Source: Planctomycetota bacterium (GTDB taxonomy: Bacteria > Planctomycetota > PLA2). Taken from it: a stretch of 9,034 bases of DNA. The translations under genes and the position numbers were made by a program. The DNA lies in contig JAKLKT010000091.1 of assembly GCA_023150495.1 (NCBI GenBank), positions 1 to 9,034 of the forward strand. The letters are read 5' to 3'. Below the pieces are notes generated by a model. The model was not told where the DNA came from and made no database searches. It saw only the letters and a list, made by a program, of their open reading frames with translations. Below are positions 1 to 5,130 of the stretch, one piece after another. The first letter of the stretch is position 1; each line of letters begins with the position of its first letter.

Positions 1-18
1 CGCCCCCGCGAACGAAGA

Positions 19-42
19 GGGGGAGGCCACGAGGCCTCCCCC
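19..42 (-). terminator. Hairpin terminator after the actin-like gene
   Basis: A perfect 10-bp inverted repeat (GGGGGAGGCC / GGCCTCCCCC) encloses a 4-nt loop. It lies 43 nt past the stop codon of the actin-like gene. On the minus strand the stem is followed by TCTTCGTT, a modest T-rich tail, so it fits a Rho-independent terminator for the minus-strand unit. The plus-strand exit (AAGGAGATT) is not U-rich. It could still act in both directions if a plus-strand gene ends just left of the window. Positions 43-85 show nothing else. Confidence 0.72.
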
Positions 43-85
43 AAGGAGATTACGGATCGCGGAGCCTCTGGCCCCGCGGGTGGAG

Positions 86-1180
86 CTAGTTGTCGGCGAG
101 CGCGGCGGCGATCAAGCAGCCGCGGACCACGGAGCTCATCGCGTCCTCGGCGCGGCGGACGCCCGCGATCTTCAGCGGGAACTCGACCTTCTCGAGCTCC
201 TCCGCGAAGACCTCGACGAAGCCGCCGACGAGGCTCGTGCCGCCCGCGACGACGACCTCGACCGGGTCCTCGAACTGCGGGACGTCCCTCGCGAGCTGGA
301 AGCGCTGCTTCAGGTTCTGCAGCACGTAGGAGATGAGGTTCCGGTAGTAGAGGACCACCGCCTCCTCCTCGCGCGTGCGCGGGGAGGTGAGGTTGACGTC
401 GCCCTCCTTGATGGCCGTCGCGCGCGTGCGCGGGATGCCCATGACCTTCGCGACGTGGCTGTCGATCCAGTCGCCGCCGCGGGCCACCGAGAACTTCACC
501 GCCGGGATCGTCTTGTACGCGACGCAGACGTTGAACATGCCGCCGCCGCACGAGACGCCGATGCCCGTGAAGTCGTGGTCGGCGAGCTCGCTGTAGACGA
601 TCGCGTGCGCCTCGTTCATGGCGCGCGGGGTGTACCCGATCTTCTTCACGATCCCGCTCACGATGCCCTCGTGGTAGACGGTGTCGTTGTCCTTGTCGAT
701 CGAGGGGGCGGGGATGCAGAAGTAGCAGGGCTCGCCGGGCGCCGCGGGCTGGCCGAGGAGCCGCTCGATGATGAAGCGCATCATCGGGATGGCGTCCTGC
801 TCGTTCGCCGAGAGGAAGCCGTCCTGCATCGGGCGGCGGACCTCCTTGCCGAACATGTTGGCGAGGTTGAAGGAGGCGTCGCCGAGCACGTACATGCGGT
901 TCTGGAAGGTCACGTACGGCACGTTGAGCCGCGTGAGCATGTCCTTGTTGCTCGCGAACTCGGCCGGGATCTCGAGGAACGCGTTGCGCTCGCGCTTCAC
1001 GATGATCTCGCCCGACTCGTCCTGGGCGGCGGAAAGGAGGTTCGCCGTGCCGACGTCGAGGCCCTTGCCGAGGGCGACCTCGCCCTTCGGCTGCGCCTTC
1101 GTCGCCGGAGCGCCCGTCTGCTGCGCCTGGGCCGAGCCGTCGGCCTGCTTGAACCGGATGGTGCTGGATTCGCCGGACAT
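86..1180 (-). CDS. Divergent MreB/actin-fold ATPase-like protein
   Basis: A 364-residue protein of the actin/Hsp70/MreB fold. Visible motifs are phosphate-1 LDVGTAN (41-47), an MreB-like RRPMQDG (115-121), an IPAPS strand (156-160), a hinge NEAHA (189-193), phosphate-2 SCGGG (210-214), an RGGDWID segment (234-240) and an adenosine motif VVAGGTSLVGGF (310-321). Length matches MreB (about 340 aa) plus a disordered Ala/Gln-rich N-terminus of about 38 residues. Phosphate-2 has Ser210 where MreB, FtsA, ParM and Hsp70 have aspartate, so hydrolysis may be altered. The ATG at 1180 is chosen because GGGGAGG lies 11 nt upstream. The open frame extends to a GTG at 1306, but that stretch uses codons rare in this genome (ATA, AGA, AGT, TTT, TCA, CAA). 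It is too divergent to be called MreB itself. It is probably cytoplasmic and filament-forming, perhaps with the coiled-coil protein encoded just upstream; this role is inferred. Confidence 0.85.
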   Translation of the reverse strand: MSGESSTIRFKQADGSAQAQQTGAPATKAQPKGEVALGKGLDVGTANLLSAAQDESGEIIVKRERNAFLEIPAEFASNKDMLTRLNVPYVTFQNRMYVLGDASFNLANMFGKEVRRPMQDGFLSANEQDAIPMMRFIIERLLGQPAAPGEPCYFCIPAPSIDKDNDTVYHEGIVSGIVKKIGYTPRAMNEAHAIVYSELADHDFTGIGVSCGGGMFNVCVAYKTIPAVKFSVARGGDWIDSHVAKVMGIPRTRATAIKEGDVNLTSPRTREEEAVVLYYRNLISYVLQNLKQRFQLARDVPQFEDPVEVVVAGGTSLVGGFVEVFAEELEKVEFPLKIAGVRRAEDAMSSVVRGCLIAAALADN

Positions 1181-1191
1181 CGCTGTTCTCG

Positions 1192-1198
1192 CCTCCCC
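1192..1198 (-). promoter_or_regulatory. Ribosome binding site of the actin-like gene
   Basis: GGGGAGG on the minus strand, 11 nt before the ATG at 1180. It is the only good Shine-Dalgarno match near any candidate start of this gene, and it decides the start against the GTG at 1306. Confidence 0.65.
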
Positions 1199-1274
1199 GG
1201 GGCCCTCGCCGGGCAACCCGATTGTTCGCACTCCTATCGGCCCCTGCGGGCCGCGAAATTGACTGTTTCCCATC

Positions 1275-1304
1275 GCCCCGGACCGCCTTGAGACGCTCCG
1301 GGGC
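1275..1304 (-). terminator. Possible attenuator or mRNA-processing hairpin
   Basis: Perfect 8-bp inverted repeat GCCCCGGA / TCCGGGGC with a 14-nt loop, starting 11 nt after the stop of the coiled-coil gene. On the minus strand it is followed by GATGGGAAAC, with no U-tract, so it is not a strong intrinsic terminator. It could protect the upstream message from 3' decay or partly reduce read-through. Confidence 0.35.
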
Positions 1305-1314
1305 ACCTAGGGGG

Positions 1315-2685
1315 TTAGCCCCCCTTCTGCTCCCCTTCCCCGGACCCCTTCCCCTTCCCGCCGCGCATCGCGCGCAGGGCGGCAAGGCTGCCCCCGATCC
1401 CCCGCTTGCTCTTCTTCTGGTCCACCTCGAGCGAATCGAGGTTCGTCGACATCTGGTCCGCGGGGGTGTCGAAGATCTTGTCGACGAGCACGTCCGTCGC
1501 CTCGACCACGATGTCGATGGGCTTGGCGGTCGCCGCCTCCACCGTCTTCGTGAACTTCTCGAGCGAGGCGTCGAGCGTCTGGTTGAACTTCGCCTCGAGC
1601 GCGTTCGTGTCGAGGGCCTGCTTCTGCGAGAGCTGGTTGACGAGCGCCTGCACCGTCGCCTCGTTGGCGCCCGAGCTCCGCTCGTCGAGGACGCGCAGGA
1701 ACTGGTGCATCGCCGAGAGCTGCTCCTCGAGCTTCTTCACGTCGTCGGCCTTGCCGGCCGCCGCGCGCGCCGCCGCGAGGTCCTCGGTGAGGCGAAGGAC
1801 CTCGCGCTCGCGCGCCTCGAGGGCGACGCGCTGCGTCTCGATCTTCGCCGCGAGGTCGCGCGTGACCCGGTCCGCCTCCGCGCGCCGGGCCTCCGCATCC
1901 TTCGCCGCGGTGACCGCCTGCCTCGCGTCGCGCTCCGCCGTCTCCGCCTTCTGCTCCGCGCGGACGCGCGCGTCGCGGTCGCCCGCGGCGCGCTCCTCGA
2001 TCTCGTGGAGCTTCGCGTTCGCGGCCGCGAGCGCCTGCTCCTGCCGCCCCGCGACCGCGCCCTTCTCCGCCTGGAGACGCGCGACGAGCTCCGCCTGCTC
2101 CTTCCGGAGCGTCTCGGCGTGCGCGTCGTGCTCCTCCCGGAGCCGCTGCTCGCGCTCGCCGGCGCGGCGCTTCTCCTCCTCGAGCATCTCCGAGAGGCGC
2201 GCCTTCTCCGTCTCGAGCGCCTTCGCGCGGCCCGCGGCGGCCGTGTACCGCTCGTTGAGCTCGCGGAGGAGCTCCTGGTGCTCCGCGATGAGGTGCGCCT
2301 CGCGCTCGCCCTCCTCCGCGCGCAGGTCCTCGATCTGCTTCCGCACGCGCTCGACCTCGGCCTGCGACGCCTCGAGCTTGTCGCGGTACTGGCCGACGAG
2401 GTCCTTCTGCTCCTGGAGCAGCGCCTCCTGGTCCGCCTGGATCTTCAGGACCCGGTCGAACTGCGACTTCGTCTCGGTGACGATCCGGTCGCGGTCGCGC
2501 TCGGTCGCGTCGCCGACCTCGCGGTCCACGACGTCGTTCACGATCGCGGTGATGATCTGCATCACCTTCTCGCCCGAGACCACGCGCACGGAGCGCTTGC
2601 CCTGCGCCTTCAGCTGGTCGAGGGTGCGCCGCTCGGTGTTCGCCTCGATGGCGGCACGGAGGTTGTCGAGGGCCTGCCGTCTCAT
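1315..2685 (-). CDS. Long coiled-coil protein, candidate partner of the actin-like protein
   Basis: 456 residues with no signal peptide or membrane segment. Residues 1-60 look like a small folded N-terminal region (hydrophobic segment VMQIITAIVNDVV, 41-53). Residues about 60-330 are a nearly unbroken coiled coil rich in Glu, Arg, Ala, Lys and Gln. Residues 340-405 are helical with VNQLSQKQALDTNALEAKFN-type heptads and KPIDIVVEATDVLVDKIFD. The last 40 or so are basic and glycine-rich (KKSKRGIGG, MRGGKGKGSG). It is the first visible gene of the minus-strand unit that continues into the actin-like gene. The ATG at 2685 has only a weak GGGGTGC upstream. Coiled-coil similarity alone (SMC, myosin-like, TolA-like hits) is not evidence of function. 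A scaffold or filament-associated role is inferred from the neighbour. Confidence 0.8.
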   Translation of the reverse strand: MRRQALDNLRAAIEANTERRTLDQLKAQGKRSVRVVSGEKVMQIITAIVNDVVDREVGDATERDRDRIVTETKSQFDRVLKIQADQEALLQEQKDLVGQYRDKLEASQAEVERVRKQIEDLRAEEGEREAHLIAEHQELLRELNERYTAAAGRAKALETEKARLSEMLEEEKRRAGEREQRLREEHDAHAETLRKEQAELVARLQAEKGAVAGRQEQALAAANAKLHEIEERAAGDRDARVRAEQKAETAERDARQAVTAAKDAEARRAEADRVTRDLAAKIETQRVALEAREREVLRLTEDLAAARAAAGKADDVKKLEEQLSAMHQFLRVLDERSSGANEATVQALVNQLSQKQALDTNALEAKFNQTLDASLEKFTKTVEAATAKPIDIVVEATDVLVDKIFDTPADQMSTNLDSLEVDQKKSKRGIGGSLAALRAMRGGKGKGSGEGEQKGG

Positions 2686-2860
2686 GCACCCCGTTTCGGC
2701 ATTCGGGGGGCCCGGAAGTTAGCGCGATGAGAGGGGGCTCCGGGGGCCGCGGGGCGCTCCTCCCCCGGGGCAGGGGCCCGCCGGCGCGCGCTTCCGCACG
2801 AGGCCTCTCCTGTCCCGGCGATCGCGGGAGCGCAGTTGCGGGGGCAAGGAGGTGTTCGAC
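2686..2860. other. Divergent intergenic region, GC-rich
   Basis: 175 nt separate the start of the minus-strand coiled-coil gene from the plus-strand exported-protein gene, so promoters for both should lie here. No clear sigma70-type hexamers are visible. The plus strand carries five runs of four or five G (2733-2737, 2742-2746, 2751-2754, 2767-2770, 2773-2776), capable in principle of a G-quadruplex, and CCCCG/CGGGG flanks a 10-nt loop just upstream of the coiled-coil start. The ribosome binding site at 2846-2852 closes the region. Confidence 0.5.
2846..2852 (+). promoter_or_regulatory. Ribosome binding site of the exported-protein gene
   Basis: AAGGAGG, a full Shine-Dalgarno match, 8 nt before the ATG at 2861. 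It overlaps the in-frame GTG at 2852 and so rules that codon out as the start. Confidence 0.85.
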
Positions 2861-3520
2861 ATGATTCGTCGTTCGTTCGTGTGCGCGGTCCTTCTCGGCG
2901 TCCTGGTCACCGCGGCCAGCGCCAGGAAGAACAAGAACCCGGGCGTGCTCCCGCCGCAGTCGAGCCCGCACGGGAAGACCTACGGGGAGTGGGGTGCGGC
3001 GTGGTGGGAGTGGGCGGCATCGATCCCAGCGGACTCGAATCCGCTGCTCGACCAGACGGGCGAGTCCTGCCACGAGGGGCAGTCGGGGAAGGTCTTCTTC
3101 CTCGCCGGGACGTTCGGCGAGACGGGCGTCGTTCGCGAGTGCACGATCCCGACGGGCACGGCTCTCTTCTTCCCGATCGTCAACGTGGTCGCCTGGGCGC
3201 CCGAGGACGGGTCGGACGAGGACGCGGTGCGGGCGCTCGCGAACGCGCTCGCGGACGAGTTCGACATCCTCGAGGTCGAGGTCGACGGCACTGCGATCGA
3301 GGACCCCGGCAGCTACCGCGCGGAGTCCCCCGCGTTCACGCTGCCCGCGCCCGAGGACGGCGTCCTGGGCCTCGACGCGCCGCGCGAGCCCGCGGTGGCG
3401 GACGGCTTCTGGATCATGCTCGCTCCCCTGAGCAGGGGCGAGCACGTCGTCCGCATCCACGGCGGGAGCACGACGTTCGGCTTCGAGGTGGAGGTGACCT
3501 ACCTGCTCGCCGTGGAGTAG
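2861..3520 (+). CDS. Small exported protein of an uncharacterised family
   Basis: 219 residues. A Sec signal peptide is clear: two arginines, a hydrophobic core (about 6-18) and a cleavage site near AASA|RK (21/22). The mature part has a Trp-rich opening (GKTYGEWGAAWWEWAASIP, 38-56) and NPLLDQTGESC (60-70). GQSGKVFFLAGTFG follows at 73-86, then CTIPTGTALFFPIVN (94-108) and a beta-rich C-terminus ending in FGFEVEVTYLLAVE. I recognise this pattern (GKTYxEW...WW.WA, NPLLDxTGxxC, G.FLAGTFG, CTxPxGxALFFP) from hypothetical secreted proteins in varied bacteria with no assigned function. Cys70 and Cys94 are the only mature cysteines and could form a disulfide. There is no lipobox, so it is periplasmic or secreted. 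It stands alone on the plus strand and converges on the CBS-domain gene 39 nt away. It is not recognisably an enzyme. Confidence 0.9.
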   Translation: MIRRSFVCAVLLGVLVTAASARKNKNPGVLPPQSSPHGKTYGEWGAAWWEWAASIPADSNPLLDQTGESCHEGQSGKVFFLAGTFGETGVVRECTIPTGTALFFPIVNVVAWAPEDGSDEDAVRALANALADEFDILEVEVDGTAIEDPGSYRAESPAFTLPAPEDGVLGLDAPREPAVADGFWIMLAPLSRGEHVVRIHGGSTTFGFEVEVTYLLAVE

Positions 3521-3523
3521 GCG

Positions 3524-3545
3524 TCGCCGAGGGGGGGCGCGGCGA
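3524..3545. terminator. Weak hairpin between convergent genes
   Basis: Perfect 6-bp inverted repeat TCGCCG/CGGCGA around a 10-nt G-rich loop, within the 39-nt gap between the convergent stops at 3520 and 3560. It has no T-tract on either side. It may be a shared, inefficient bidirectional terminator. Confidence 0.3.
3530..3542 (+). repeat. Partial copy of the post-stop G-rich element
   Basis: On the plus strand A, seven G, CGC and GG match the first 13 nt of the 19-nt element found at 4094-4112 and 7552-7570 (minus strand). It begins 10 nt after the stop of the exported-protein gene and is again on the sense strand of the gene just ended. It then reads CGAGGG instead of completing the second G-run. 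Confidence 0.4.
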
Positions 3546-3559
3546 GGGCCGTGCCTCCC

Positions 3560-4090
3560 CTATCCGCCGTACTGGTTCCGCGGCGGCTTCTGCTCGAAGG
3601 AGCGGGGCGGCTGGTTGAAGACCGCGACCGGGAAGAGCGCCGCGAGCGCCTTCACCCCCTCCTGCTGGGTGAGGACGCCCATGGGCCTCCCGTCGTCGTC
3701 CACGACCGGCACGCTCCGGTAGCTCCCCACGGTCATCTTGTGGAGGGCGTACCCGAGCGTGTCGTCGAGCGTCAGGCACTCGGGACCTTCCGACATGACC
3801 GTCCCGATCTCCGTCCGCGCGGGGTCGAGCCCCTTCGCGACGACGCGCACGAGGAGGTCGCGCTCGGTGAAGATCCCCGCGACGCGGCCGTCCTTGCCGG
3901 CGACGAGGACGCATCCCTGCCCCGCCGCGACCATCCGCTCCACCGCGGCGGCGACCGGCGTCCCCGTCCTCACCACGACCGCGGGCGGCATATGGAGCGC
4001 GCGGACGGGGGTCTCGAAGACGCGCGCCTTCCCGCGGGCCTCGGCGGCCTCCCCGTAGCGGCGCTCCTCCTCGAGATCCTCGATGCCCAC
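3560..4090 (-). CDS. Two-CBS-domain protein next to korB
   Basis: 176 residues from a GTG start. A charged N-terminal helix (1-20, with EDLEEER) precedes two CBS domains. CBS1 covers about 33-86 and has GIFTERDLL (72-80), the usual end of the fold whose Thr and Asp contact adenosine nucleotides. CBS2 covers about 96-150 and has SVPVVDDDGRPMGVLT (126-141), with QQEG in place of the usual RDI. A 24-residue tail rich in Phe, Pro and Gln follows, ending in NQYGG. CBS pairs (Bateman modules) bind AMP, ADP, ATP or SAM, and here form the whole protein. The start lies 20 nt after the korB stop, so the genes are probably cotranscribed. No other start lies before Met34, and the G-run before the GTG is a poor ribosome site. 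A role in adjusting the oxidoreductase to energy charge is inferred from position only. Confidence 0.85.
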   Translation of the reverse strand: MGIEDLEEERRYGEAAEARGKARVFETPVRALHMPPAVVVRTGTPVAAAVERMVAAGQGCVLVAGKDGRVAGIFTERDLLVRVVAKGLDPARTEIGTVMSEGPECLTLDDTLGYALHKMTVGSYRSVPVVDDDGRPMGVLTQQEGVKALAALFPVAVFNQPPRSFEQKPPRNQYGG

Positions 4091-4093
4091 GCG

Positions 4094-4112
4094 TCCCCCC
4101 CGCGCCCCCCCT
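4094..4112 (-). repeat. 19-nt post-stop G-rich element, copy 1
   Basis: On the minus strand this reads A, seven G, CGC, seven G, A, beginning within the TAG stop of korB and filling the korB to CBS gap. It is identical over 19 nt to 7552-7570. Each seven-G run can supply two G3 tracts, giving four tracts with loops of 1, 3 and 1 nt, which is a short-loop quadruplex pattern. It might affect termination, mRNA ends or coupling to the CBS gene. Confidence 0.6.
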
Positions 4113-5130
4113 ATCCCTTGACCGTCCAGAGCTCCCCGGAGTGGATGAGCTTCCTCACGTCGCCCTTGCCCTTCTTCCTCGTCGCCTCCTCGCGCTGGCG
4201 GGCGATGCCCTTCTCGAGCGGCACGAGCCCCGTCACGCGGTGGAAGATCCCGACCGGCGCCGGGAAGCGCGGGAGATCGAGGCGCGAGAGGAGGTAGGCG
4301 AGCGACTCGTCCTTCTCGTCGTGGACGGCGAGGTCGGCCTCGGTGACGCCGCCCTCGCCGACGGTCACGACCTCGGGGTCGGAGCCGCGGATGCGGATCC
4401 CCTTCTCCCTGTTGCGGCCGAACCGGAGCGGCTTGCCGTGCTCGAGGAAGAGGGCGTTCTCCTCGCGCTGGTCGCGACCGACGACCGGCTCCCACGAGTC
4501 CTCGTTGAAGACGACGCAGTTCTGGAGGATCTGGACGAAGGCGGAGCCCTCGTGCGCGGCCGCCGCGAGCATCACCTCGCGGAAGTGGTTGCCCCACGTG
4601 TCCGCCGTGCGGGCCACGAACGTCGCCTCGGACGCGAGCGCGAGCGAGATCGGGTTGACGGGCCTGTCCAGCGAGCCGAGCGGCGTCGTCTTCGTGACCT
4701 TGCCGTACTCGGACGTGGGCGACGTCTGCCCCTTCGTGAGGCCGTAGATCCGGTTGTCGAAGCAGAGGATCTTCAGGGTCACGTTGCGGCGGAGCGCGTG
4801 GATGAAGTGGTTGCCGCCGATCGAGAGGATGTCGCCGTCGCCGCCGACCACCCAGACGTGGAGGTCGGGCCGCGCCACCTTGAGCCCCGTCGCGATCGCG
4901 GGCGCGCGGCCGTGGATCGTGTGGAAGCCGTAGGTGTTGACGTAGTACGGGAAGCGGGCGGCGCAGCCGATGCCCGAGACGACCGCGATCTTCTCGCGGT
5001 CGACCCCCATCTCGGCGAAGACCTTGAGCATCGACGCGAGGATCGCGTAGTCGCCGCAGCCCGGGCACCAGCGGACCTGCTGGTCGCTCTCGAAGTGCTT
5101 CTTGTCGAGGACGGGCGCCTGCTGGCTCAT
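4111..5130 (-). CDS. korB: 2-oxoglutarate (2-oxoacid):ferredoxin oxidoreductase, beta subunit
   Basis: 339 residues, the normal length for the thiamine-diphosphate-binding beta subunit of a two-subunit 2-oxoacid:ferredoxin oxidoreductase. This subunit decarboxylates the 2-oxoacid on TPP and passes electrons through its [4Fe-4S] cluster to ferredoxin, forming an acyl-CoA. Cluster ligands are Cys22 and Cys25 (WCPGCG), Cys56 (GIGCAAR) and Cys205 (NCVVFN). The TPP-Mg motif is GDGD at 97-100 with Asn126. RFPYYVNTYGFHTIHGRAP and IYGLTKGQTSPTS are typical of the Kor type. The ATG overlaps the korA stop in an ATGA, with AGGAG 8 nt upstream (5139-5143), so translation is probably coupled. 2-oxoglutarate is the likely substrate from the family, but pyruvate or branched-chain oxoacids cannot be excluded. 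No ferredoxin-like delta subunit is encoded, so free ferredoxin is the expected acceptor. Confidence 0.95.
   Translation of the reverse strand: MSQQAPVLDKKHFESDQQVRWCPGCGDYAILASMLKVFAEMGVDREKIAVVSGIGCAARFPYYVNTYGFHTIHGRAPAIATGLKVARPDLHVWVVGGDGDILSIGGNHFIHALRRNVTLKILCFDNRIYGLTKGQTSPTSEYGKVTKTTPLGSLDRPVNPISLALASEATFVARTADTWGNHFREVMLAAAAHEGSAFVQILQNCVVFNEDSWEPVVGRDQREENALFLEHGKPLRFGRNREKGIRIRGSDPEVVTVGEGGVTEADLAVHDEKDESLAYLLSRLDLPRFPAPVGIFHRVTGLVPLEKGIARQREEATRKKGKGDVRKLIHSGELWTVKG

Larger units (their letters stand above)
1181..1314 (-). other. Intercistronic leader with hairpins, coiled-coil to actin-like gene
   Basis: These 134 nt lie between the coiled-coil stop and the actin-like start. 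They are less GC-rich in places than their surroundings and contain several inverted repeats: a perfect 8-bp one at 1275-1282/1297-1304 (listed separately), GGCCC-4 nt-GGGCC at 1239-1252, and CCGAT/ATCGG at 1218-1222/1236-1240. No convincing -35/-10 promoter is visible. The layout suits tuning of the relative amounts of the two proteins, but that is inference. Confidence 0.4.

Noticed and set aside
86..1180. Naming the actin-like gene mreB
   Set aside because: Several MreB signatures differ (phosphate-2 aspartate lost, hinge NEAHA in place of EPMAA), and mreC/mreD are not adjacent.
1181..1306. Extension of the actin-like gene to the GTG at 1306
   Set aside because: The 42 extra codons include many that are rare here (ATA, AGA, AGT, TTT, TCA, CAA), there is no ribosome site, and GGGGAGG precedes the ATG at 1180.
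1222..2730. Long plus-strand open frames opposite the coiled-coil gene (for example 1222-2730), and similar long frames at 80-1291, 4141-5220 and 5325-7085
   Set aside because: They are antisense shadows created by high GC at codon position 3. Their translations are repetitive Arg/Leu/Ala/Glu with no motifs, while the opposite strand encodes recognisable proteins.
2852..2860. GTG at 2852 as start of the exported-protein gene
   Set aside because: It overlaps the AAGGAGG ribosome site that serves the ATG at 2861.
1307..3460. 717-codon minus-strand frame overlapping the coiled-coil and exported-protein genes
   Set aside because: Its translation is Arg/Gly/Pro-rich low complexity and it overlaps two well-supported genes in other frames.
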